DNA of 14,375 nucleotides, taken from assembly GCA_023386395.1 (NCBI GenBank), contig JAEWJV010000291.1, positions 1 to 14,375 on the forward strand, read 5' to 3'. This document shows positions 7,462-14,375 of the stretch, one piece after another; position 1 is the first letter of the stretch; each line of letters starts with the position of its first letter. This DNA is from Bacteroidota bacterium. GTDB lineage: Bacteria > Bacteroidota > Bacteroidia > Chitinophagales > Chitinophagaceae. The translations under genes and the position numbers were made by a program. The notes under the pieces are model-generated. The model did no database searches. It saw nothing but the letters and a program-made list of their open reading frames with translations, and was not told the DNA's origin.

Positions 7462-7875
7462 ATGAAAAAAATATTGGTGCTATGCACCGGCAACAGTTGC
7501 CGCAGCCAGATGGCGGAAGGTTACTTAAAATATTTTGCAGGTGATAAAGCTGAAGTATTCAGTGCAGGGGTGGAAACGCATGGTGTTAATCCGAAAGCTG
7601 TTGAAATAATGAAAGAAGATGGCATTGATATCTCACATCATAAATCTAAAGATGTAAGTCAGTTTCACGATATCAAATTTGATTATATAATTACGGTTTG
7701 CGATAATGCAAAAGAAAGATGCCCGGTGTTTCCATCCACTGCAAAAAGATTTCATCATAATTTTCCTGACCCCGCAAAAGCTACGGGAACAGAAGATGAA
7801 ATCATGCAGCAATTTCATATTGTAAGAGATTTGATCAAACAATACTGCGCTGCATTCGCTGCGCTCAATATATGA
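7462..7875 (+). CDS. arsC: Arsenate reductase, thioredoxin-coupled low-molecular-weight phosphatase type
   Basis: A 137-residue protein that reduces As(V) to As(III), the substrate of ArsM and the inducer of ArsR. The phosphatase-type loop CTGNSCRSQMAEG begins at the nucleophile Cys8, with Cys13 and Arg14 completing CX5R. The redox-relay pair Cys80 and Cys87 is in TVCDNAKERCPVFP, and the general-acid Asp103 is in NFPDPA. These match the thioredoxin-coupled class (Staphylococcus pI258 type), not the glutaredoxin-coupled enterobacterial type. Length and all catalytic residues are normal. It lies 6 bp after arsM and is the last gene of the cassette: the next gene is convergent 96 bp away, and no Acr3 or ArsB transporter follows. 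Confidence 0.96.
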   Translation: MKKILVLCTGNSCRSQMAEGYLKYFAGDKAEVFSAGVETHGVNPKAVEIMKEDGIDISHHKSKDVSQFHDIKFDYIITVCDNAKERCPVFPSTAKRFHHNFPDPAKATGTEDEIMQQFHIVRDLIKQYCAAFAALNI

Positions 7876-7971
7876 CCGGTATTGCCAGGAAGCGAAATGC
7901 CGAACCTCTTTGCATAACTCAAAGATCTTTACTGTAACAAAATATTATCAGCTCTGACTGAACTCCTACAA

Positions 7972-10900
7972 TCATTTCATTTTATAAGCTTCAATGCCTT
8001 TTTGAGAAACAACAAAGAGCAATGTATTGTTTATGCGTATAACAGATCGTACATCGCCGCGTATTTGAAATCCTGATTGCTCCTGTTTTACATAGGAAAA
8101 ATTTCCATTGCCATCACCCTTTAGTAAAATGCCATAATTAGCATCGTAATTACCAAAACGTAAGCGGGCATTATTGATATTTCCACACAGTAATAGATCT
8201 TCATTGCCATCTTTGTTATAGTCAATTGGCGTAATGGTGAACACGGGCGAAAACTGCGCTTCCGGTGGCAGGCTTTTCTTTTGAAACCTGCCATCAGGCT
8301 GCCGGATAAAGCAGGCTGTAGTGAATGTGTTGGCGCTTAAATGGCCTACATCTTTTAGCTGTTCACTTGAAAAAATATCCTGCAATGTTGCATCAGCATA
8401 AGATTTATAAGTTGGATATTTTTTAGCCAGCCCGTTTATTTGACTTACAGCTTCATCCCTTGATAAGAAAGGATAACTTTTACCTTGCATATAATAACAA
8501 AGTACCGGTTCAATTATTCCGTTTGCATCAAAGTCTTTATAATGCATTTCAACAGGTTCTTCATCACTTGCCTTGCATTGTGCATTCAGGCCAAAATTTC
8601 CGATTACTAAATCATCTTTTCCATCTTTGTTCAAATCCGCAACGACAATTTTATTCCACCAACCGCTATAGTCTTTATCAAAATAGTTTTTTGTTTGATT
8701 TTCCAGTTTGCCGTTATTATTAATGAAAACGGTTACCGGCATCCATTCGCCCACTATTATTAAATCAGGCCTGTTATCACTATTTAAATCCAGCCATGCG
8801 GCATCTGTTACCATTCCGATATGTTGAAGGAAAGGCGCAACAGATGAAGTTACGTCGGTAAAATGCCCCCTGCCATCGTTCATCAGCAGATAGCTTTGCG
8901 GAGTAAGCGGATATTGACCGGGGATTACCCTTCCACCTATAAAAAGATCGGGGAATCTATCACCGTTTATATCTGCCATGCGGACGCAGCTTTTGCTTAC
9001 ATGCATCAGCGGCAAGGCGTTATTATTTTTTACGAAGTTGCCTTTACCATCGTTTATATAAAGCCTGTCCTGCAGCAAACTATCACCGGGTTCGTAATTA
9101 TTATAGCCGCCGCTTACTACATATAAGTCATTAAATCCATCATTATTAGCATCGAAAAATAATCCATCAACGTCTTCACTGGCTTTATCACGCTCAAATG
9201 AGGCTTCATGTTTTTGAATAAACGTACCATTTGCCTGCTGAATGTACAAACAGCCTGCTTTACCGTTTCCTCCACCAACATATATATCCTCAAGTTTATC
9301 ACCATTTGCGTCACCTTTTATAAGGCAATGGCCTGAATGAGACAGCGGGTTAACCAATAAAGGCTGCCTGCTAAAATCATTCATATTTTTTGAACTGTCA
9401 TTAAAAACAATGGGTGATTGTACGGTCTCAAAGAAAGGCTTTGGCGAAGGCCGTGTTATGTATGGCAGCGTGGCATTTTTTTCATCCAGTGTTACAAATT
9501 GGTTTGATTTTACATTTTTCAATACCTGCATTTCACCGCTCTGCCATACTATTTTCAGCGAATCGATAATGCTGTCTTTTCCAAGCCCGAAGTGCATTAC
9601 AGGCGTTACGGAAGACTGAAATCCTCTTGCGGTCATCTGCTCCTGGTATTGTTGTTTTCCATTGCTGAATAAGTAAACTTTTGCTCCTAATCCCTGCGTA
9701 TTATTACCGCTTCCATTAAGTTTTAATTCTATAAAATGATGTTGTTGCGGATTGGATTCATTGCGATATATAAACGCATGTCTATTAACGTTATTTACTA
9801 TCAAATCCAGGTCGCCGTCATTATCCAGGTCTGCATAAGCAGCGCCATTACTGTTTGAAAAACTGTCTATTCCCCATGCATCATTCATCTTGCTGAAAGA
9901 AAGATCCCGGTTATTTTTAAAAAGATAATTTTTTATATCTGAAGAAGGCATCTGCTGTAAAATTTCGAATAATTGTTCGCGGTGAACACCGTTCTGTAAA
10001 CTTTTTAACTGGTTGCCCATGTACGTTAAAAAGTCCATGTTTGTATAATCACGTAAATAACCATTGGTAATAAAAAGATCTTTCCATCCATCATTATCAT
10101 AGTCTGCAAACAGCGGCGCCCAGCTCCAGTCGGTATTTGAAATACCGGCCAGTTGTCCTATTTCACTAAAGCTTCCATTTCCATTATTTAGCTGGAGCAT
10201 ATTGCGCATATATTGCCGGTGAAACCCTGCCCGTATATTCATATCAAATGTTGCGTAATCATCCTGGCCAAATAATATCTTCTGACGGTGATTATCTTCG
10301 GGCAACATATCCAGCGTAAAAATATCCGGAAGGCCATCATTGTTTATATCGGCTATATCATTACCCATAGAAGACAATGAAGTATGCCCCATTACCTCGC
10401 TTAATTTATCTGAGAATGTTCCGTTACCATTATTGATATACAGGTAATCCGGTACGAGATAATCATTTGAAATATAAATATCCGGCCAGCCATCCTTATT
10501 AACGTCAGCTATACCGGCCGCAAGGTTATAACTTAAAATACTGTTGGTAATGCCTGCACTCTCAGTTACATCTTCGAAATGATTGTGATTGTTTTTAAAT
10601 AATCTTGTGCCGGTTTCACTGCTGTGAGTATTGATATATTCATGTATCGAAGAATCATTAAGATTACTGAATCGCTTTGGATTATGATTAATGAACAACG
10701 CATCTAAGTCGCCGTCTTTATCATAGTCAAAAAAATAAGCCTGGTTACAAAACATTGAATCGTTCAGACCGTACGCTTTTGTTTCATCCTTAAAATGGGG
10801 AATGCCATTGTTATCGGTTCCTTCATTAATAAGTAGCTGAGGTATCCTTTTCATGCCATTTATCTTGCCCGAATAGCAAACAAATAAATCGATTCTCCTA

Positions 10901-11346
10901 TCGCCATTTACATCAGCCATTGTAACACCTGTCTTCCATGGGCCCGGCCTTCCCGTTACACCTGCTGCTTTTGTAATATCTTCAAATTGCATATTGCCTT
11001 TGTTCAGGTACAGCGCATTCTCTGCCATATTTGCACTGAAATAAACATCCTCTAATCCATCTCCGTTTACATCACCAACAGCCACTCCTCCACCGTTAAA
11101 AAAATATTCATACATCAGTACATTGGTATTAAGTCCCTCAGTAAGCATATTGCTGAATGTGATATTAGTTTGCGATGATGGAAGCAATGTGAAAAGTGGT
11201 TGAACGTTTTGCGCTTTTTCTTTTCTTGTGTTGCAGCTAATATTAGTTATTACAACAATTAGCATCAGCAATAATTTAAAATAAGTTCTGGATAAGACTT
11301 GAAGAATGAAAATGTTTGCCAATGAAGCAGAGGCCTGGCTCGTCAT
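7972..11346 (-). CDS. FG-GAP/VCBS-repeat and ASPIC/UnbV domain surface lipoprotein (CRTAC1-like)
   Basis: A protein of about 1124 residues if started at ATG 11346; the open frame extends to an ATG at 11466 (1164 residues), but those extra codons are mostly an inserted repeat (11341-11425). A hydrophobic stretch FKLLLMLIVVITNIS then Cys (residue 38) is a lipoprotein signal. Two blocks of FG-GAP/VCBS blades carry Asp-rich calcium-type loops (GDVNGDGLED, DYDKDGDLDA, DVNKDGWPDI, DLDNDGDLDL; later DANNDGFNDL, DINGDRFPDL, DLNKDGKDDL, DYNKDGNEDL), probably two beta-propellers. An ASPIC/UnbV domain sits between them (about 547-620: GLGAKVYLFSNGKQ, MTARGFQSSV, HFGLGK, IVWQSG). Such proteins commonly accompany SusC/SusD pairs in Bacteroidota and are thought to bind glycans or other extracellular ligands. 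It is downstream of the terminator of SusC/SusD pair 2, so it needs its own promoter, and it converges on arsC. The exact role is unknown. Confidence 0.88.
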   Translation of the reverse strand: MTSQASASLANIFILQVLSRTYFKLLLMLIVVITNISCNTRKEKAQNVQPLFTLLPSSQTNITFSNMLTEGLNTNVLMYEYFFNGGGVAVGDVNGDGLEDVYFSANMAENALYLNKGNMQFEDITKAAGVTGRPGPWKTGVTMADVNGDRRIDLFVCYSGKINGMKRIPQLLINEGTDNNGIPHFKDETKAYGLNDSMFCNQAYFFDYDKDGDLDALFINHNPKRFSNLNDSSIHEYINTHSSETGTRLFKNNHNHFEDVTESAGITNSILSYNLAAGIADVNKDGWPDIYISNDYLVPDYLYINNGNGTFSDKLSEVMGHTSLSSMGNDIADINNDGLPDIFTLDMLPEDNHRQKILFGQDDYATFDMNIRAGFHRQYMRNMLQLNNGNGSFSEIGQLAGISNTDWSWAPLFADYDNDGWKDLFITNGYLRDYTNMDFLTYMGNQLKSLQNGVHREQLFEILQQMPSSDIKNYLFKNNRDLSFSKMNDAWGIDSFSNSNGAAYADLDNDGDLDLIVNNVNRHAFIYRNESNPQQHHFIELKLNGSGNNTQGLGAKVYLFSNGKQQYQEQMTARGFQSSVTPVMHFGLGKDSIIDSLKIVWQSGEMQVLKNVKSNQFVTLDEKNATLPYITRPSPKPFFETVQSPIVFNDSSKNMNDFSRQPLLVNPLSHSGHCLIKGDANGDKLEDIYVGGGNGKAGCLYIQQANGTFIQKHEASFERDKASEDVDGLFFDANNDGFNDLYVVSGGYNNYEPGDSLLQDRLYINDGKGNFVKNNNALPLMHVSKSCVRMADINGDRFPDLFIGGRVIPGQYPLTPQSYLLMNDGRGHFTDVTSSVAPFLQHIGMVTDAAWLDLNSDNRPDLIIVGEWMPVTVFINNNGKLENQTKNYFDKDYSGWWNKIVVADLNKDGKDDLVIGNFGLNAQCKASDEEPVEMHYKDFDANGIIEPVLCYYMQGKSYPFLSRDEAVSQINGLAKKYPTYKSYADATLQDIFSSEQLKDVGHLSANTFTTACFIRQPDGRFQKKSLPPEAQFSPVFTITPIDYNKDGNEDLLLCGNINNARLRFGNYDANYGILLKGDGNGNFSYVKQEQSGFQIRGDVRSVIRINNTLLFVVSQKGIEAYKMK

Positions 11347-11425
11347 GTCGAACGATAGAGAGACATCTCTACGTGAGTTTAAACTCCAAAATAATTTAAG
11401 AGATTTCTCCTTCGTCGAAATGACG
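11341..11425. repeat. 85-bp imperfect inverted repeat, dispersed intergenic-type element
   Basis: The two ends are near-complementary: CGTCATGTCGAACGATAGAG inward from 11341 against CGTCATTTCGACGAAGGAGA inward from 11425 on the other strand, continuing into ATCTCT on both arms. About 27 bp per arm pair, with a few mismatches and one-base gaps, around an AT-rich centre. I recall elements with 'GTCATTTCGACGAAGGAGAAATCTC' type ends scattered through many Bacteroidota genomes, but cannot check copy number here. It has no coding capacity of its own (MITE/REP-like). It lies over the start of the VCBS lipoprotein gene and adds in-frame codons upstream of the likely signal peptide. No clear target-site duplication is seen. 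Confidence 0.8.
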
Positions 11426-11560
11426 TTGAGAGAGCTTTTATGTTTTACGATCTTCTTTAATTTCATAGAAACATTTCAAACAACTTGTTTTGAACTCTCA
11501 TTAACTTAAAATAATGAATACTGTAATTAAATGGCTTACGTTTCATCAGCAAATATTCAA

Positions 11561-11598
11561 TAAAAAAGAAATTCTTTGTTATGCAACAAAGAATTTCT
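11561..11598 (-). terminator. Intrinsic terminator of the SusC/SusD pair 2 operon
   Basis: A perfect 14-bp stem AGAAATTCTTTGTT (11567-11580) with its complement at 11585-11598 encloses a 4-nt loop. Reading leftward on the minus strand, the stem is followed by a run of T (A tract 11562-11567 on the plus strand). It lies 33 bp after the SusD stop codon, where a Rho-independent terminator is expected. There is no T run on the other side, so it works in the minus direction only. It separates the transporter operon from the VCBS lipoprotein gene. Confidence 0.92.
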
Positions 11599-11631
11599 CA
11601 AACTTAAAAACAACTGCTTGTATTAAACAAA

Positions 11632-13293
11632 TCAATAACCAGGATTTTGGGTGAGCTTATTATTTTTATCAATTACAGATTGAGGTATTGGAAAAAGATA
11701 GTTTTTAACGGCGTAAAATTTCCGGTCGCCGCCCCTTGCCGGAACATAATTATATTGAAGTGCACCACCGGCACCAACCGTAATGGAAACGCCGTGCAAA
11801 GGTTTATTGAGGTTAACTTCGGCAATGCGCCAGCGGATCAAATCCCAAAACCGTTTATCTTCAAAAGCAAGCTCTACTCTCCTTTCACGCCTTATGGCTG
11901 TACGCATCTCATCTTTACTTAAACCATCGGGCAGGTTAGGCAGGGCAGACCTGTTCCTGATCTTATTCACTGCATCATAAACTGAAACATCAGGGCCGGC
12001 CACTTCATTTTGCGCTTCGGCATAATTCAGTAGCACTTCGCCAAACCTGAAGATGATATAGTTTTGATAACTCGTATAACCACTCCAGTTGGCAGCGCCA
12101 AGTACCAGTGTTTTATCATCAAGGCGCTTGCGGACATAATAACCTGTTTGTCCTGCATCATCCCTGTCAGTCAGGTCAATTTCGTTTTTGCTTCCTATAC
12201 CAACCCTTGTAAAAATGGTATCGTTATAAAAGAAATCTCCATCATGAACGATGCTTTGATAGAAGCGTTGCTCCCTGTGTTCATAAGGATGTGTGGGATC
12301 GTAACCCGAAGCAGGATCAGTAATAACTTTGCCATTATCCATGGCGTAATCATCCACCAGTTCCTGCGTAGGGTCAACGCCGCCCCAGCTTGTTTCGGCG
12401 CCGCCTGCAGTAAACGTTGGGCCTACCGTGCCATCAAGATTTGCACCTTTGCCTTGACCCGGAGGGCTGTATTCCCTGTAAAAAATAGCCTCCTTGCTTT
12501 CAGCACCTTTGGTTAAAAACAGTTTGGCATAATCCGGATCTAACTCATATCCTAACTCATCTATTATTTTCTTATTGCTGGCGGCAGCATCTGCAAATTT
12601 GCCTGCAAATAATTCGCACCAGCCTTTTAAAGCCATGGCTGCGCCTTTGCCCACTTTACCGGAAGCAGGCATATCGGGCAAATCATTATAGGCTTCACTG
12701 CATTCTGTAGTAATAAACTGAAGTGTTTCGTCAGAAGTGTTTCTTGCATAAAATATAGAATCACCCTGCGTGTCAGCATTCAATACATCTGTAATGATGG
12801 GCACGCCGCCATACGTCATCCAGAGAACCTGGTAAAAATAGGCCCTTAGCACTCTTGCTTCTGCTATCTTTTCAGTTTTAAAATCATCTGCAAAAGCGGA
12901 AGCTGTTATTTTATTAATAAAAACATTGCATTTTCTGATGTTGGTATATTGAACAGTCCAGTCTAAAAAACTTGATACATCGCCTGAAAAACCTGCGTTG
13001 GCGGGCGACTGAAGGCTTTGCTGGATATTCTGTCTTGAATTCGGCCACGGGAAACCGCAGATAGAATTGTCTGACCAGTTTTCGATCGGATCATACCAGT
13101 TATTACCATCCGGCAGGCCCGTATAAATATCATTCAAAAAAAGATCTGCAGTGCCCTGGTCTGTCCACACGTTTGCATCTGTTAAACGATCCGTGGGAGC
13201 AACATCCAGTACTTTATCGCTGCAGGCTTGCGAAAAAATTATAAATGCAGATAAGGAGAGATATATTGATGTTCTTACAATTTTATTTATCAT
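11632..13293 (-). CDS. SusD/RagB family outer-membrane nutrient-binding lipoprotein (pair 2)
   Basis: A 553-residue protein. The signal MINKIVRTSIYLSLSAFIIFSQAC places the lipidated Cys at 24. Family features follow: VLDVAPTDRLTDANVWTDQ near the mature N-terminus, NIRKCNVFINKI, EARVLRAYFYQVLWMTYGGVPI (TPR-like helices about 143-166), GAAMALKGWCELFAGKFADAA, then FRFGEVLLNYAEAQNE, VNKIRNRSALP, RRERRVELAFEDKRFWDLIRW and the ending YLFPIPQSVIDKNNKLTQNPGY. The WDLIRWR and YLFPIP forms differ from pair 1 (FDVKRW, LNFPVP), so the two pairs are not recent duplicates. It begins 18 bp after the SusC stop, the same spacing as pair 1. It captures the oligomer taken up by its SusC partner; the substrate is unknown. 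Confidence 0.97.
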   Translation of the reverse strand: MINKIVRTSIYLSLSAFIIFSQACSDKVLDVAPTDRLTDANVWTDQGTADLFLNDIYTGLPDGNNWYDPIENWSDNSICGFPWPNSRQNIQQSLQSPANAGFSGDVSSFLDWTVQYTNIRKCNVFINKITASAFADDFKTEKIAEARVLRAYFYQVLWMTYGGVPIITDVLNADTQGDSIFYARNTSDETLQFITTECSEAYNDLPDMPASGKVGKGAAMALKGWCELFAGKFADAAASNKKIIDELGYELDPDYAKLFLTKGAESKEAIFYREYSPPGQGKGANLDGTVGPTFTAGGAETSWGGVDPTQELVDDYAMDNGKVITDPASGYDPTHPYEHREQRFYQSIVHDGDFFYNDTIFTRVGIGSKNEIDLTDRDDAGQTGYYVRKRLDDKTLVLGAANWSGYTSYQNYIIFRFGEVLLNYAEAQNEVAGPDVSVYDAVNKIRNRSALPNLPDGLSKDEMRTAIRRERRVELAFEDKRFWDLIRWRIAEVNLNKPLHGVSITVGAGGALQYNYVPARGGDRKFYAVKNYLFPIPQSVIDKNNKLTQNPGY

Positions 13294-13311
13294 ATAGCAG
13301 AAATTTAAAAA

Positions 13312-14375
13312 TTAGAAAGTAATGTTCAGGCCTACTGTTATTACCTTTTGTTGCGGATAAAACTCGCCACCGGAATTGCTTGCTTCCGGATCAAAGTCTT
13401 TCATCTCCTTTGACCATGTAATTAAATTTTGGCCCGATGCATATACCCTTATCATTTGCAGTTTTAATCTCGACATAACTTTTGGCGGAATTGTATAACC
13501 TATCTCTGCGGATTTAAGACGCAGGTAATTTATTTTACGCAACCACCAGTCAGATGTTTGCCTTGTGTTTGCACTTGGTTGAGGAAGTATAACCGGATAA
13601 CGTGCGCCTGTATTTTCAGGCGTCCAGTAATCCAGGTTGGCAGCCAGCGCCGATGCACCATTTTCAAAAGGCCATGCTGCCTGCCCGCTCAGGTAAAAAC
13701 TTCCTGCACCGGCTCCCTGGAACAATACATTCAAATCAAAACCTTTATACGAAACGGAGGGTGAAAAGCCATAGATCAATTGCGGGATAGGTGGGTTGCC
13801 CATTGCTTTCAAATCATCATTATCGATAACATTATCGCCGTTTACATCTTCAAATTTAATTTCACCGGGACGCAAGGTTGAAAATTGTGCTACAGGATAT
13901 TCACTTTGATCTATGATGCCATCTTTATTCTTATCGTCACTTTCCTGGAACAATCCTAAAGCATGATAGCCATAATAAGTGTTGATTGGCCGGCCGGTTT
14001 GCCTTCTGTTAGGATTATCATAGGTTGCAGCAAGTTCATATATCTGCACATATTTATTCTTTGCATAAGTAGCATTGGCAGTGATACCGATACGTAAATC
14101 AGGTGTTATGTTATAAACAGAGCTAACAGATAAATCAAATCCATGATTCCTGACAGCGGCAGAATTGGTTTGCGGTAAACCGATACCATATTCTGCGGGC
14201 ACCTGGTTTTGATTGGCAATTAAAATATCATTTCTTTTTTCAAAGAAATAATCTGCTTCAATATTGAATAAGCCTTTAAAAATTGATAGTTCAAACCCAA
14301 TGTCTGTCTTCTTTGCCTTTTCCCAGGTTATGGCAGGATTAGCAGGTGAGGCTTCTCTTACACCCTGTGATACAG
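13312..14375 (-). CDS. SusC/RagA family TonB-linked outer-membrane transporter (pair 2), C-terminal part
   Basis: The frame is open to the right edge; 353 residues are visible, about the last third of a SusC. The first in-frame start-type codon (GTG 14202) is internal, because coding continues upstream with family sequence: SPANPAITWEKAKKTDIGFE and NIEADYFFEKRNDILI. Further hallmarks are NHGFDLSVSS, GYHALGLFQ, RPGEIKFEDVNGDNVIDNDD (Asp-rich calcium-like loop), NPPIPQLIYGFSPSVSYKGF, WWLRKINYLRLKSAEIGYTI and the barrel end VITVGLNITF with terminal Phe. The plug and N-terminal domains are beyond the window, so it cannot be seen whether a signalling STN domain exists. It is cotranscribed with the SusD gene 18 bp downstream. 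Confidence 0.96.
   Translation of the reverse strand, partial: VSQGVREASPANPAITWEKAKKTDIGFELSIFKGLFNIEADYFFEKRNDILIANQNQVPAEYGIGLPQTNSAAVRNHGFDLSVSSVYNITPDLRIGITANATYAKNKYVQIYELAATYDNPNRRQTGRPINTYYGYHALGLFQESDDKNKDGIIDQSEYPVAQFSTLRPGEIKFEDVNGDNVIDNDDLKAMGNPPIPQLIYGFSPSVSYKGFDLNVLFQGAGAGSFYLSGQAAWPFENGASALAANLDYWTPENTGARYPVILPQPSANTRQTSDWWLRKINYLRLKSAEIGYTIPPKVMSRLKLQMIRVYASGQNLITWSKEMKDFDPEASNSGGEFYPQQKVITVGLNITF

Noticed and set aside
7907..7925. Hairpin TCTTTG/CAAAGA between arsC and the VCBS gene as a shared terminator
   Set aside because: The stem is six AT-rich pairs and is not followed by a clear T tract in either direction.
7921..7930. Palindrome AAAGATCTTT after arsC as a third operator
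   Set aside because: Unrelated in sequence to the arsR/arsM palindromes and short enough to arise by chance.
8460..9126. Plus-strand open frames within the VCBS lipoprotein gene
   Set aside because: They are shadows of Asp/Asn/Gly-rich repeat coding sequence.
12064..12516. 150-codon open frame on the plus strand inside SusD pair 2
   Set aside because: It is antisense to strongly conserved SusD coding sequence, has no recognisable domain and is a typical shadow frame.
13312..14202. SusC pair 2 taken as a complete 296-residue gene starting at GTG 14202
   Set aside because: Coding sequence with SusC features continues upstream in the same frame to the window edge, so this is a partial gene and not a truncated one with its own start.
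1..14375. CRISPR arrays, tRNA or rRNA genes, insertion-sequence transposases
   Set aside because: No regularly spaced repeats, RNA gene signatures or transposase-like frames were found on either strand.

Overview
The window looks like chromosomal DNA of a Bacteroidota, most probably a member of the Chitinophagaceae or a close relative. The grounds are two tandem SusC/SusD outer-membrane uptake pairs, a very large FG-GAP/VCBS plus ASPIC/UnbV lipoprotein, exported proteins whose signal peptides end in 'AQ', A/T-rich translation starts without Shine-Dalgarno sequences, and moderate-to-low GC. The family-level assignment is inference.

Layout. Positions 1-5549 (minus strand) hold a polysaccharide- or glycan-utilisation-type operon read right to left: a complete SusC transporter (2286-5549), its SusD lipoprotein 18 bp downstream (744-2267), then the 5' part of a secreted protein that resembles a six-hairpin-type glycoside hydrolase (1-640, cut by the window edge). 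Positions 5550-5885 form a divergent intergenic region. Positions 5886-7875 (plus strand) hold a compact arsenic cassette: arsR, a small cysteine-rich protein of unknown function that overlaps arsR by 4 bp, arsM (arsenite methyltransferase) and arsC (thioredoxin-type arsenate reductase). Positions 7972-11346 (minus, convergent with arsC) encode the FG-GAP/VCBS/ASPIC lipoprotein. An 85-bp dispersed-type inverted repeat (11341-11425) covers its start. A clear intrinsic terminator (11561-11598) then closes a second SusC/SusD operon read right to left: SusD (11632-13293) and the C-terminal part of SusC (13312-14375, running off the right edge).

How the genes work together. SusC/SusD pairs import oligomers across the outer membrane. 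The partial hydrolase and the VCBS lipoprotein are the likely exported partners of these systems, although the substrates cannot be read from the sequence. The arsenic cassette converts arsenate to arsenite (ArsC) and methylates arsenite with S-adenosylmethionine (ArsM), under control of the As(III)-sensing repressor ArsR. No arsenite efflux pump (ArsB or Acr3) is visible.

The most notable observation is a 16-bp palindrome, ATCGTAATATTACGAT. It occurs perfectly in front of arsM and, with one asymmetric position, directly in front of arsR. It is almost certainly the ArsR operator and divides the cassette into two separately controlled units. The best candidates for something little described are the unknown cysteine-rich protein encoded between the two operators, and the start of the VCBS lipoprotein gene formed inside a mobile-type repeat. 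No tRNA, rRNA, CRISPR array, transposase or integrase gene was seen.
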